From Acanthacorydalis orientalis (taxonomy: Eukaryota > Arthropoda > Insecta > Megaloptera > Corydalidae): a DNA stretch of 64,000 nt. The stretch spans positions 18,912,745 through 18,976,744 of the forward strand of contig CM068322.1 in NCBI GenBank assembly GCA_034766995.1. The letters run 5' to 3'. Positions 25,931 through 38,131 of the stretch are shown piece after piece. The notes beneath the pieces were generated by a model, which made no database searches, was not told the origin of the DNA, and saw nothing but the letters and a program-made list of their open reading frames with translations. The translations under genes and the position numbers were made by a program. How positions within the stretch are numbered: the first letter of the stretch is position 1; each line of letters opens with the position of its first letter.

Positions 25931-26980
25931 TAAATTAAATCGAATCGTATGATTTATATAAGGTCACATGTTCGAAGCGTATGTACATAGATTTGTTCCA
26001 CTACAACACTGTATAAATATAAATCAAACGCATGTTATCACAAGCACGATTAAAATCAAACTGTAATCACTTCTATAGTAAACACCTTACATACAAATAG
26101 AATGAATCATAGCGATGTTTAAACAATTTTCAAATTATATAAGTGTCTTTGTCGCCTTCTGTCAACTTCTTTCAGAAATTAGTATTGAATACATGATCGA
26201 TTGAATGTATTTCTTTACTGTAAATATATTTTCGATAAAATAAAATAAATCTGAAATCAATATAATAGGAATGATAATATTTACTTGCATGATAACTACA
26301 GCGGTACGATATCAATTGAAACAAATAAAAAAATAAATAGAATAATTTTATAGTATTTGAAAATGTAGTTATTTTGAACGTAATCCTCTTCTCGCGAATT
26401 TGCACGTTTCCTATCGAAAAATCAATGAATGTACTTTATTCAAAACGAACTTTTTTGGCTCCTTCTCAACTTGTCATGAATCAGAATTTTAACTTTACTA
26501 TCGAAGCGAAAATGTTTTTCTTGTAACACCACTTCGTGTAAGATAAAAATGATAGCTACTTAGAATCAATTTCTCATTTGACAATAATGTTTTATAATGT
26601 TATTTTCAAGTTTTATCAGACATAACGCAAGGAAACAACGTGACTAATGATTATAAATAACAAGCATTATCATTAAGAATATTCATAATTTCTTATAAGA
26701 AGTTTTTCGGTATTTCATCCAAATTTATTCATTTGTAACAATACATTTGTATAAAATATTAAATTCTTTATTATTATAAAATAGTTACAATCATCAAATT
26801 TAATTTTGAAAGAATTTTAGTAGAAAAATCAATAGTGTTTACCACACATTACTTAAACTTAGTCAATTATATGTCACATAATTTTTAAGGTTTGAATATC
26901 TTCAAATATTCCATTAAAACTACGTTAATATTATTCTAAAGATATTTTGAAATGTTAGAAAAATTTAAAGACCTCTAAAT

Positions 26981-27506
26981 TTATTGTGTACAAATTAATT
27001 CGGTGCCTTTTTCATAGAAAATGAATGTTTACGGAAAAATAGAAAAAAATTCAATCCTCAAAATCACCCCATTATTTTATAAAGTTTTGCTCCAATTATA
27101 GGGTAACTGATGAAGCCCTTGTCGAAAAAAGAATGACTGATTTGAGTCGATGAAATCGTCAATACATTTTTGGACCACTTCCACTCTTTTAGCATTTTTT
27201 GCATGTTTTTGGATCACAACATCTTCCTCCAAAGCTAAACAAATCATTCCCGCGGTTTCGGAAGCTTTTTTTTCAACTGAAATGCGAAAAGTATTCAATC
27301 CTTAATTCCTATTAGGACGCTTTTCGGACACCATCGTCTTTACTAGGGTTTTGTAAGGTTATACCAACTGCTTGATCAAAATATGTAGTGTTTTTAAATG
27401 TTAAGGTTCGCACTTCAAAATTGTAAAACGACTAGAAAATATTTTAATTTAAAACAGAGTCATGATTGATTCAAATTAGAGGTATCAAATTAATTTTTAC
27501 ACCTAA
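26981..27506 (-). mobile_element. Internally deleted mariner (mauritiana-like) with open N/C fusion frame
   Basis: Roughly 525 bp with recognisable terminal repeats. The minus-strand frame 27298-27077 still reads across the deletion joint: FRISVEKKASETAG from the N-terminus, then CIDDFIDSNQSFFFRQG and HQLPYNWSK, which match the C-terminal block of Mos1-type transposases. The catalytic aspartates are gone, so the fused frame cannot encode an active enzyme. Confidence 0.9.
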
Positions 27507-28349
27507 CCTATTATAAATGAACAATATTTTTACAATTTATTCGTTGATTTATTATAAACAAATCCTTTAAAATGTTTCTTAACACTTCAATATACAAAAA
27601 TATACTTTCATCATTTATATAAAACAATTTTAGAATTTATTACATTGTAATAGACTGAATTGTGTATCAGAATGTTATTATATCATCTCTTAACTAAGAA
27701 TCACAGAATGAACAAGTTCCGTCATGTATAAAATCTATAATGTGGACAATATAGTTGATCACTATATACGTTTAAAATAATGATTAAAGTATTTTTATCA
27801 TTAAAAGTTATCCCCTTTTATTAAATTCATTTATAAGGAAGACATATTCATTATTAAAGCTATATACGTTATAGGAGGATACCTTTGTGTCATCGTGAAC
27901 AACCTTGAATATTATTTTTTAAAATTTAAGCCAAACGTACTTTTTTAAGTTTGAAAGGCAATTTTTAACACTTAGTGAATAATATTTTTCAAAATGAACA
28001 AATTTGTATTTTTTTTGCATTCTTAATACAACAATTTAATTATTATTCTTTGAGGATTATTAAAAATGAAACAATAAAATTGTTTATATATTATTCAATA
28101 GCAAATTGTTTAATATTATTCGGTATACAGACTTTTCGATACGTTTATTTCAAGCGATAAGTGAACAAAATATTTTCAAATAAACAGAGTTGTTTCCATA
28201 TTATTACCTCTGGAATCGTTAAGTTTAACTTGTAATTTATCCCCGAGAAAAATGAAAAATACAAAGTATATTTAATAATTATCCATCCAAAACAAAACGA
28301 CAGAAATGATCAAAATTCTTTTCAGAAAATAACTATTCAGAAATTGATG

Positions 28350-28500
28350 GAATTTCCATTGAAATATGCATAAGCAACAATCATAGTGATAAATAATGAA
28401 TTATTGAATAAGCATGGATTATTTGGATTCAAAATTTAATTTCTAGAGTGAATTTAACCACATATAGAAAGATATTTGGAGACTACAAATAAGTTAGCAG
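28350..28500 (+). repeat. Unclassified dispersed repeat, copy
   Basis: Reads GATGGAATTTCCATTG, AATATGCATAAGCAACAATC, AATGAATTATTGAATAAGC and later GTGAATTTAACCACATATAG. The same blocks occur in this order at 29945-30130. Confidence 0.45.
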
Positions 28501-29276
28501 TCCAAGAAAACATTCTTTAAAAATAACGAACATATTTAGATAAACACCTACTCTAATTATAAAAAGTCTAAAATTAATAATCTAAATTTTTTTTGATTTC
28601 TATTATAAAAGAAGTAAATTTCAAATCTGTTTAAAGTTCTCTTATATTATTTTTATCGTCGACGAATAACTTTTAATCGAGTTTTATAAAAAATATTTTT
28701 TTATTATAACAGAAAATTAGTTATACACAATTGATTCAATAAGCAAATTTAAATAATACTTACAAATGCATTAGTTCGAACAACAGAACATTACTCAAAT
28801 GCTATTCAGTAGATTATATCAGTATGATCTGAATTAGATAACAGAAACCAATACACAATCTATAGATTAAGTCAATCTTGTTAGTTGTGTATGTATAATG
28901 TTCGTGTTTCAACATTATCCGCAATAATGCTGTTACATTACTGGAGTACACATGCGATACATAATATGTGACGGTAAACCACAAATTGATACTGGCGATT
29001 GTAGTAACAACACGTCACTTAAATTGGAAAACAAATGTAGGTATTCGATGTGCTGGTTGTATGAATAAGGTGAAGATATATGTATGGTTGACAGAAAGCA
29101 ATACAAACAATATATACGGTGCTATTATTGCATTTCGTATGAAACCATTGTATTGGTTTTGATTGATGTGTAGTTTATTGTACACATAACTTATCGTTGA
29201 CATAAATACAACGTCTCGAAATCATAATTAAAATGTTGATTTGAAATATGGAAAAAAATTCGTTGCAAACAGAGAG

Positions 29277-29392
<116 letters not shown>

Positions 29393-29944
29393 CAATTTAA
29401 ACATTAAGTTTGAAATTGAGTATTCCTAAAATAATAACTAAAAAGTTTAATTATAGCTGATTATATACTAAAAAAAACGCGTACAGAATAAAATGCTCTT
29501 CTAGTAAGTAAAGAAAGAAATTACTCTTTTCCTAATATTTTTTTAAAAAATAAAACTGAGAAATTACACTTTTTCTTCAAAATAAATAAAAAATGTATAA
29601 TTACAAACAAGGAACGTGTATATCCATTCAGTATACAATATTTAAAGATATATAAATCCCTCAGTGATCAAAACAACGGCCTCATAATATTAAAAAGCAC
29701 TGAAGGAATAAAAATAAATTAACTCTAAAAAATATAATAAAAATCAATTTAAATCATTTAGGGTTTATTCGTATTCTTGAGAAAGTGGGTATCAAAGAAT
29801 AAATCTCTTATGGTAACAAGATAGCTTTCATAAGTGAATTTTTCATACATTTCACAAACGATAAAAAATTCATGATAAAAAAATTTCAACAATTTATTAT
29901 TAATCATTTTTGATTCTTTCTCATACACATATTTCTGCACAGTA

Positions 29945-30130
29945 GTGTTCTGAGAATGATAGCATCATCATAAAAATGCCCATAAATAATAATAAAATAC
30001 AATCAATAACCAATTATTAAAAATGTTTAATCAAAATATTTCTTACAGTTTGTGAGGCGAGTAAAAAAAATGTTAAAAGTGAATTCAGCCACAATGTCAA
30101 AACTATATTATAACAAAGTAGCATATATAG
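29945..30130 (+). repeat. Unclassified dispersed repeat, longest copy
   Basis: Blocks in order: TCTGAGAATGATAGCATCAT, AAAATGCCCATAAATAA, CCAATTATTAAAAATGTTTA, ATCAAAATATTTCTTA, CAGTTTGTGAGGCGAGT and GTGAATTCAGCCACAATGTC, then AAAACTATAT. No terminal repeats or coding capacity were recognised. Confidence 0.5.
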
Positions 30131-31043
30131 ATAATACATAGTTAAAGTGGGTTACTATATAGTATCATCAAGAATAATATCAAGTTAAGAATAAGAAAAG
30201 ATAACCTCTGTTAATCCCCTAGCAATAAATCTTCGTGCTCATAATAAAACTGGACAATTTAATTGAGATACATATTGTATGAAGAAGGTAGTCAACTAAA
30301 AAGTTTAATTCCTGTTAGAAAATCGATAATTGTTGTTGTGAAGTAAAATACGCCATGTTAGTATTTATTTCAACAACAAAACTCAAACAATAAAGGAAAG
30401 AACAGCAATTAGAAATAGAGGGTAAATTATTTATAAAGAAACAAGCATTTATTTTTTACATTTTTTTTGTTAATTATATGACAACTGATTTAATTGAATT
30501 CTTGGAGAATTAAAATATAAACTTGATACGGAGTGAGGTGACGTTCAAAGAACCAAAATAAATATTGATATAAAATAGATTTACTCTTTTCTTCGGGATC
30601 AAAAATAAATTACTTTAGTTTCTACCAGTTAACAGTAGTAGCTCCAGCTAATATTGGTAAAGAGCAACACGAATAACACGAAGACCTTAAACATATACTA
30701 ACAGGAAGTCTGTACAATGAAGTATTAAGATGATAAAACTCAAAGCTCCAAAACAATGACAAATAGATAAGTATTTTAAATTGACATTATAAAAAATAAA
30801 CATTTATAGTGTGCAAATCAGTGAAAACATAATTATCATCAAATTAATTTTATCAAATTATTAAATATTTAATTATTAAAATTTTTACATCACATATTAA
30901 TGCGACATATTGATCATGGAGCGAAGTAAAAGAATTACATTCACATTCTATGTATGTAGACATTATTCTTCAAAAACATCCATTAAATTTACTAATTTAG
31001 TAATATAAATAAAGACAATATTAGTAATAAAAATGTTGTAATA

Positions 31044-31554
31044 TTAAGTTGGTAGAAAAATAATTGCAGTTTATTACATTTATTTACATTTTTTAATTTA
31101 AGTGGTTTTAAGTAGTTCATAACGGTTGGATGACTAATACTTAAGTTTTGTGCTAGCTCTCGAACTGTTATGCGTGGTTATGATTCAACTAACGTGTTCA
31201 GTTGGTCGTTATGGACTGAACATGGACGCCCGCGGCTTTCTTCATCTTCAAAGCTCTCGTCCCCAGCACGAAGTTTTAAGAACCACCATTGCACTGTACG
31301 TTCCTTACCAGTACCCACAACAAAAGCATCGTTTAGTTTACAAGCAGTTTCTCCTGCTTTACCACCCGTTTTCAATTCATACAAAAAATTGCTCTTATTT
31401 GCTTCTTTTTCATCTTTAATGCAATAATCTAATTTGAAACAATTCACATTAAAAATTCACTTCAAAACGATATTAACATGAACACGACGTGATTGAAAAA
31501 ATTAAAGTAATAATTCAGAAAACAAAACCCGTAATTTTTTTCCTACAAACCTAA
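31044..31554 (-). mobile_element. Internally deleted mariner (cecropia/Hsmar1-like) keeping an open N-terminal frame
   Basis: 511-bp element with both terminal repeats (left TTAAGTTGGTAGAAAAATAA, right ending TTCCTACAAACCTAA). On the minus strand an 89-codon frame from 31447 covers the transposase DNA-binding region: FLYELKTGGKAGETACKLND, GTGKERTVQWWF, GDESFEDEESRGRP and DQLNTLVES. Decayed TVRELAQ-like text follows before homology jumps to the left terminal repeat. The catalytic D,D34D part is absent. The long open DNA-binding frame is notable for such a copy. Confidence 0.92.
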
Positions 31555-31559
31555 TAGGA

Positions 31560-31866
31560 GCAAATAATTACAGTGAATCAAATGTTATTCAATGAGATCA
31601 ACTTCAAACTTTGTGTTAGAAAAAATCTATTTTTTTATGTTTAATTCTATATTTTAATATGATAAGAAAATTATACATTCTTGAAATACTAACTATAATT
31701 TTAAACAATAGTATATGAACTTTATAACTGGATAAAATTTTAAAAATAAACGAAAACATTTCACAAAATACCAAAAAAAGTGTCTACTAAATTTTTAATT
31801 ATTAATATTTTAGAAATAGTGTTTTATAATAATTAAAATAAATGATTAGAAAATAAAATATTAATT

Positions 31867-31907
<41 letters not shown>

Positions 31908-31911
31908 TCAT

Positions 31912-31964
<53 letters not shown>

Positions 31965-32945
31965 TGTGTGGAAAAATATAAAAAATATAGTACACAAATA
32001 TAATTGAAAATAATGACTAGCGAAAATTCCCTTGTTGCGTGATATGTAACTGATTTATATTATAAACTGAAACTGAAGTTTTAATTAAAAATGTTAACTT
32101 ATATCCGAAACCGCAGCTATAATATTTGAAATTTTGGTTGATTTAAATTTAATTCTAAAGGACATGAACTTTTTTTACTCAGTTTTAATAAAATTTTAAA
32201 TACATAGTAGACTGTTAGTATTAAAAAATGTTTGTGTTATTCGTTATATATATATATATGAGTGATGTGGAATGAATGTTAAACAGGGATTTGTATGAGA
32301 TACACATATTGTATTATGACAATTTAATTAGAGTTTTTGTGACGACCGTTTATCGTAAAAACAATTTGTAATAGGCATTAAAACATTCAATCAAATTCAG
32401 ACAAAGGTATGGTTGTGAAACAGTTGGGGAATTAGAGGAACCTTTAAGCTATTTAAATACTGGTAGATAAATAATATTAAAAAATAATTTATTATATTGA
32501 AATAAAATAAATGATGTTTTTATTTATAAAATGTATACAACGATCGAGTTTATTTAAATTCATTGAATTTATTGATCCTTTGTTTCATTATTTACCAAAT
32601 ATATAAGTTCACTTTTTTATTAAAATGTTGTTTAGAGAACTGTTCGATTTTCAAGATTGAATTACACTAATATAGTTTACATTCAAATCAACTATACTAA
32701 TTAAAAGTGTTTAGCTCTGGTTCAATATATTTCTACAATTAATTTATAAAGAAATACTTAGTTGTTACTTTAAATATTGACATATTTAAAATTATTAAAA
32801 TCCTTGAATTTATTTTCAATAATATTCTCAATTTTTATTATTGTATATTTTTATATCTATGATGTCAATGATGTGTTGTTCTGATGGTATTCATCCTTTT
32901 ACGTATAAGTTTTTGATCTCCTCTACTAGTTTCGATGAGTACTCT
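31560..32945. other. Gene-free AT-rich stretch
   Basis: Apart from the compound TA array, nothing recognisable. The open frame beginning at 32841 runs into the hairpin cluster and was not recognised as a protein. Confidence 0.5.
31869..31961. repeat. Compound TA/CA microsatellite
   Basis: TA block, CATGTATTCATACACACACA bridge, then a second TA block. Confidence 0.95.
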
Positions 32946-32948
32946 ATC

Positions 32949-33170
32949 TACAGGAAGGTTTTAGAGATTCTAAAATCTAGCTGTAAAAGACACCTTTTAG
33001 TTTCTAAAAGGTACCTGAAAATAGCACACGTTGAAATTGGTTATAGATAACAGAAACTCTGGTTATCCAGAAGGGCGAAAGCCATCTGGATATTTTCAAC
33101 ATACAAATATTAGATATATTCTTTAAATATTTCTAAGTATTTAAAGAAATGGCACTATTTCTAAAAATAG
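32949..33170. ncRNA. Cluster of consecutive hairpins, candidate structured RNA
   Basis: Within about 220 bp there are at least four good stems in a row. (1) 32949-32985: TACAG/CTGTA outer stem and AGGTTTTAGA/TCTAAAATCT inner stem, with one G-T wobble. (2) 32992-33012: ACCTTTTAG-TTT-CTAAAAGGT, 9 perfect pairs. (3) 33064-33092: TATCCAGA/TCTGGATA with GGC-GAAA-GCC at its tip, a GNRA tetraloop; CCAGA at 33067-33071 could instead pair with TCTGG at 33058-33062. (4) 33119-33148: TTCTTTAAATA/TATTTAAAGAA, 11 perfect pairs. A 6-pair hairpin at 33155-33170 follows. Stems (1) to (4) are not simple TA repeats. Strand and expression are unknown. It could be a non-coding RNA, a microRNA precursor cluster or the relic of a structured mobile element. 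Confidence 0.35.
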
Positions 33171-33174
33171 GTAT

Positions 33175-34172
33175 GTATGACTGAAGAAATCAAATATAAT
33201 ATGCCGTTCCATATAAAAGTTTATCATTGTTTATAATATATTTGTATATATATATATATATATTTGAGATTTTATATTTTTTTGTTAAAAAACACACTAA
33301 CTTAAAATTCATAACTATGTTTCAATCATCTTAGTCAATTTCATGATAAAATTACAAATAAATAGCTGAAATTAAAATATTTTATGAATATTCTCGAGGT
33401 ATTGATATACATTTTGAATTTTTCGTTCATCATTAAGATGGCTATATTGGTTATTGAACAGATAGAAAGTTTCATTGCAGATTAAAAACGTCTCTCTCTC
33501 AATCTGTCTCTTTCTATATATATATATATATAATGTATATTCTGTGTGTTAATGTATTTGTATACAGCCAAGTATATTTTAGCATTTGTCTAAATTTGTA
33601 AGAGGATCTACATGATAATACGATAATGTATTCGCTATCAAAAGTATTCTATAAGTAGTAAAACAAGGTCATTCTGCGCTATCATTGAAAGCAGATTACG
33701 AGCAAATTTCAGCTTAAAATTGTATCATAAAACTTTTTTTGACTAAACTCCGCTTTATGTTTTGTAACTTTTAAGCTTTTCGAAAATCTCTTCGAAAAGT
33801 AATTTCATTAAACAGATCGTCGTAATCATATAATCGAGTTTATCGTTACAATCAATAAAATTTTCATGAAAATTCTCCAATACATTTCTCTACGTCCACA
33901 TGTTTTAAATATAAGGTACGCAAAGCCCGCGAGATTATTTTATTTTTTTTCCTGAATTTATTCATATTTTCTATCCGTTTGTCTTGTCGATCTACATTCT
34001 TTGTTATTTATAACGAAAATATTTTATACAGGATACACAGATATACTTTCAGGATCTGTAAAATATACAGAATTTATGAATGTTTCACAAGCTTACTCTG
34101 ACGGTTAATCCCACTGAACTCCTCACAGGTACTAAATAAAAACCTGATATTTATGTGCATACAAACTGACAT

Positions 34173-34213
<41 letters not shown>

Positions 34214-34385
34214 GAAAAATGTGGAGATTTTACAAAAAAATGTTATATAAAGTAGATTTTATTATTAGTATAAATACATTTTCAATTTATATAAATTCGA
34301 TAAACACATAAAGAACGAAATTTGTGTAGATATATGCTATAAGTATACATATATGTCCAAACACACATTTACACACACCCGTATA

Positions 34386-34442
<57 letters not shown>

Positions 34443-34600
34443 TTCGTTTATATAATATAAAATAGAAAAATATATCTCGTATTCAGGAAAATGGAAGTCA
34501 ATTCAAAGATTTTCAATAGACAGTATTTTAGAAATTTTCATGTAATTTAGAAAGTATAAATACGAGGAATTATAGTTACAATTATATTTGAAATTATATT
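33175..34600. other. Gene-free stretch
   Basis: Holds TA arrays at 33245, 33510, 34175 and 34389, a TCTC-rich run at 33490-33513 and a 9-pair hairpin near 33775-33802 (CTTTTCGAA/TTCGAAAAG). No gene recognised. Confidence 0.55.
34389..34439. repeat. (TA)n microsatellite
   Basis: About 25 uninterrupted TA units. Confidence 0.95.
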
Positions 34601-34604
34601 CCGG

Positions 34605-34610
<6 letters not shown>

Positions 34611-34662
<52 letters not shown>
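34611..34662. repeat. (TA)n microsatellite, 5' flank of a retroelement tail
   Basis: Interrupted TA array immediately before the truncated retroelement at 34685. Confidence 0.95.
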
Positions 34663-34670
<8 letters not shown>

Positions 34671-34684
34671 ACATACATGTATGT

Positions 34685-35016
34685 AAAGATGCAAACTAGG
34701 AATAACAAGAAGAGTTAGGAAAAAATAGAATGAATACAAACAGACAGGAGTCACAGATGTAATAAGGAGAGTAAAGAGTCTGAAATGGAAATGAGCGGGG
34801 TATGTTTCAAGAAGGGAAAATAACAGAATAACAGATGGACAACATAAATTATTACCTGAAAACCAAGGAATATAAAAAGACCAAGAAAGAGACCAATGAA
34901 CAGTTGGGATAAGGAATTTAAATTTTTTATTAGAAATCAGTGGAGAAGAGAGGCATTCAATCGTACAAGATGGAAAATCAGGGAAGAGGCCTGCTCCAGC
35001 AGTGTATTGACAGATA

Positions 35017-35018
<2 letters not shown>
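34685..35018 (+). mobile_element. RTE-type non-LTR retrotransposon, 5'-truncated 3' tail
   Basis: The plus strand, with frameshifts, reads VIRRVKSLKWKWAGYVSRRE, NRITDG, then RPRKRPMNSWDKEF, NQWRREAFNRTRWKIREEA and a short end. This is the C-terminal tail typical of insect endonuclease/reverse transcriptase elements (KWxWAGHVARR, RPxGRPxxRWxDEI, WxRxAxDRxxWKxxEEA). The catalytic domains are missing, as expected after 5' truncation. It ends directly in the TA array 35019-35087 and starts just after another TA array. A shorter relative is at 39609-39889 on the other strand. Confidence 0.8.
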
Positions 35019-35086
<68 letters not shown>

Positions 35087-35087
35087 T
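35019..35087. repeat. (TA)n microsatellite at a retroelement 3' end
   Basis: About 33 TA units directly after the retroelement tail. Confidence 0.95.
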
Positions 35088-35344
35088 ATTTAATTTTGTT
35101 CCATAAAATTTAAATTCCATTAATGATTCATTTGAAGTACTTTTGTTTTTAAAATACGAATAATATATCTTAGAACTTTAAAAATATATATTTATTATTT
35201 AATTTTAAGTAAATTGATAAAAAAATGTTTATTTATTTGTACATCAATGATACTAAAAATTAATTTAAATACGAATGAAGACTGTAACATATATTAGAAA
35301 ATTAATTACTATTTGAAAGTGATTTCTTGTTATCGTTATTTTAT

Positions 35345-35413
35345 TATACATACATACGTACACATACACATACACACACACACATATACATATATATATA
35401 TATATATATATGT
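35345..35413. repeat. Compound TACA/CA/TA microsatellite
   Basis: TACATACGTACACA variant units, then CACACA, then TA units. Confidence 0.9.
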
Positions 35414-35589
35414 ATAGATATATAGTTATATAAAAATCTACGTATTTTAATGAGAGCAAAAAAGGTAAAATCATCAAAAAAAATGTTGTTTTACAACAAA
35501 TATTTGTAAATACAATTAAATTACAATTGTAATAAATACATTAAGTGCAATTGTAAAATATATCCATGTAATAAGTAAAATATTTCAAC

Positions 35590-36130
35590 CATTTCATTAG
35601 TTCCTCGAGCAATCTGTCTGCAGATATCGTCCTGAGGCCGAAATACTGATTAAACTAACGAAGTTTACCTGAACTGTCGAATAAATTGAAAAGCTCTCGG
35701 CAGGTAGTCAAGTCATCCGCCAGTCAATTGATTTAGAACCACGATCATCCCTCATGGGTATTATTCAACTTCCCACAGTATTCATTTATTTGATTAATGT
35801 ACTTAAGATAATCAAACCGCTTTGGAGTTCCACGCACCGTCTATTTGGAAAATATCGTTTTAGAAAACTTGCTGAGCTTGACAATTCGCTCGCGTTGAGT
35901 ACTCGTTGTTTAACACAAATTGAATTACACGACTTTTGTTCACGACGCCAACGTAAACAATTTAGATAATTTGAAATAAAGTTTAAGACGGCAATTCGAC
36001 ATACGTGCTTCAACTAGTAAAATTTCGATGCTAATTATATTCGAGTTACACGAAATATTAAAAACATAAACACGAAGGTATTTAGTTGAACGGCGTTCAC
36101 AGGAAATTTAGTCCTTGAAATTCATATCGC
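35590..36130 (-). promoter_or_regulatory. GC-richer segment, possible regulatory element or 5' exon
   Basis: About 540 bp with visibly higher complexity and CpG content than its surroundings and no microsatellite. On the minus strand there is a consensus donor, CAG|GTAAAC, at 35669/35668. Overlapping open frames on both strands (35754-35969 plus, 35786-36013 minus) show no known domain. It could be a promoter with a non-coding first exon, an enhancer, or old transposon DNA. I cannot decide from sequence alone. Confidence 0.3.
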
Positions 36131-36534
36131 CGCAGTAATATTTATATAATTATCCAAAATTATATGTATATATATATATCATTTTTTTACTTAATAATCC
36201 ATCCATTGTATTATTTAAAATTTTAAACTAGGAAAAATATATTTTTATAATTATGATGCCTTTTTGTATTTATAAATTTTTAATATTCTATCAGCACTTA
36301 AAAACATTCATTCTTACATAATAATTTTTCATTTAGAAAAACAATACCAGAACTAAGACTGGAATAGAACTAAGAGATATTAGTCATGAATTCAAGATAT
36401 TGACCATGTGACAACAAATCAAACAATTGTCTAGTAATAACAGTTTGAAGTAGAATGTATTAAAAGTAAAAAAAGTTATAAATATATAAAGAGAACAATA
36501 AAAAAGATCACATCAGGTAAATGTGATTATCATA

Positions 36535-36640
36535 TTTTCTTCCATTAAAATGTTTAATAATTGATTATTATTTTATTGACACACTATACATATCTTAATA
36601 GCAATTCCATTATCCTCGGAATGAAAACATAAAATTTTTT
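36535..36640 (-). repeat. Unclassified dispersed repeat, copy
   Basis: Minus strand reads GAGGATAATGGAATTGCTAT, ATCAATTATTAAACATTTT. Same block order as at 29945. Confidence 0.4.
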
Positions 36641-36889
36641 AGAGTGGTTATTTACTAGACAACAAAATGAGAGAATAAAATAGCTAATTGTAAACTAAAA
36701 ATGTACATACAATGATTTAATTGTTTCACAACTTTAACTTAATTTATTTATAATCACTTTTAGAAATACTACAGTTATATTCTTTTCACTATAGATAAAT
36801 TTCTTTACAAATTAATTCCTATTCTACGAAAATGACACAAAAATTTTCCGATCATAATATTCAATAATTGTTCATGCTCCAGTTATTGA

Positions 36890-37030
36890 CTGTACATATT
36901 CCTATTCCGATCCCATCATCATTATAATGCAGAGATATATAAAACCACACTGTCATCAACATGCATACAACAATAATACGATAGCAATGATCAGTTATTG
37001 AACATTTTGATTAGAAAAATTTTTATGTAG
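36890..37030 (+). repeat. Unclassified dispersed repeat, copy
   Basis: Reads GTCATCAACATGCATACAAC, GATCAGTTATTGAACATTTT, GATTAGAAAAATTTTTATG and TAGTTTGGAGAGAGT. Parallels 29990-30062. Confidence 0.45.
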
Positions 37031-37994
37031 TTTGGAGAGAGTAAATATATTCATCCTATTATGAATAATTTCTTCGAGGATAATTTCATTTCTAACGAAA
37101 TTAAATTGCCGTATCAAAATGATAATAATAAATTATTTGATTTTTTTATAAAAAGAAATTTTAAATTGTTTTTGTACGAATTTCTTCGTGAATATGAATT
37201 TGGCCGCAGTTACAAACTTAAACCTAGGTTTACAATGCATTAGTACAAGATACTACAAGTTATTTTATCCCTTTTTTGTGCTGTCAGATCAAGGTCCGAT
37301 TATCTTATTAATTTAGTTTCTATTATATTTTATTATTAAACCGATATTTCAGATAAATTAGCATATGAATAATCTGTGTAAAAAAATATGAAATATTTTA
37401 AAACTAAGAGTACAATGGAAGGTCGTACACGTGTTATCTCTATTCAGATGTTAGTGACCCATTCTAAAAACCCCAAATATTCATTAATTCATTCACTTGC
37501 ACAAATATACTGGTTTTCAAACATGTTTGTAATCTATAAATCAGAAGTATTATCTTTTGAAAAGTTATAGACTATTAAGAGAATATTTTCATAAGCATTT
37601 TGGAGCGTCACCAACTAAACTGCGAGAATCGCTATCGTTAGAGAACCATAAAAATGTTTCACTACAGAACTCAAATTCTTGATTCTAAATATGATCAAAA
37701 TTTTCAACAAGATCAATGGATATCTTATTGTACTTATTTTAAAAAAAATATTAAGAAGTTGAAAGTTTTCTTATAAGAAAAGAATTCAATATTTCATTTT
37801 CATTGTTTATTAATTTCAGTTATCTTAGAATTAAATAACCTAAAACTTAATAACTAATTTTTATCCTGGGTAAATTATTTTAATTCGAATCTTTATCTGA
37901 TGATATATTTTTAGATATTTTTAATTAAGGTTCTAACTATCAAAGACTCATATAATTAGAATTATATTTAAATGATCTTTTAAATTATTTAATA

Positions 37995-38000
37995 TCTATA

Positions 38001-38065
<65 letters not shown>

Positions 38066-38082
38066 GTACAAATGTATATCAT

Positions 38083-38129
<47 letters not shown>
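37995..38129. repeat. Paired (TA)n microsatellites
   Basis: Two TA arrays (37995-38061 and 38086-38129) separated by about 24 bp of non-repeat sequence. Confidence 0.95.

Positions 38130-38131
<2 letters not shown>

Larger units (their letters stand above)
22870..26975. other. Gene-free stretch with TA arrays and two local duplications
   Basis: Contains TA arrays at 23296, 24323, 24481 and 24636, a tandem duplication at 24357-24640, a second at 25145-25350, two T8A8-type palindromes at 25608-25660 and an exon-like segment at 25818-25960. Confidence 0.55.

Noticed and set aside
32880..33050. Possible hammerhead ribozyme (CTGATGG, GATGAG and GAAA strings in the hairpin cluster)
   Set aside because: The conserved core order CTGATGA, GAAA and the cleavage triplet could not be assembled with matching stems.
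32841..33050. 69-codon open frame overlapping the hairpin cluster
   Set aside because: No recognisable domain, and the hairpin stems explain the sequence pattern better; kept as unproven rather than called.
34503..35120. 205-codon minus-strand open frame
   Set aside because: Formed by two TA arrays read as Tyr-Ile repeats and the antisense strand of the RTE tail; not a gene.
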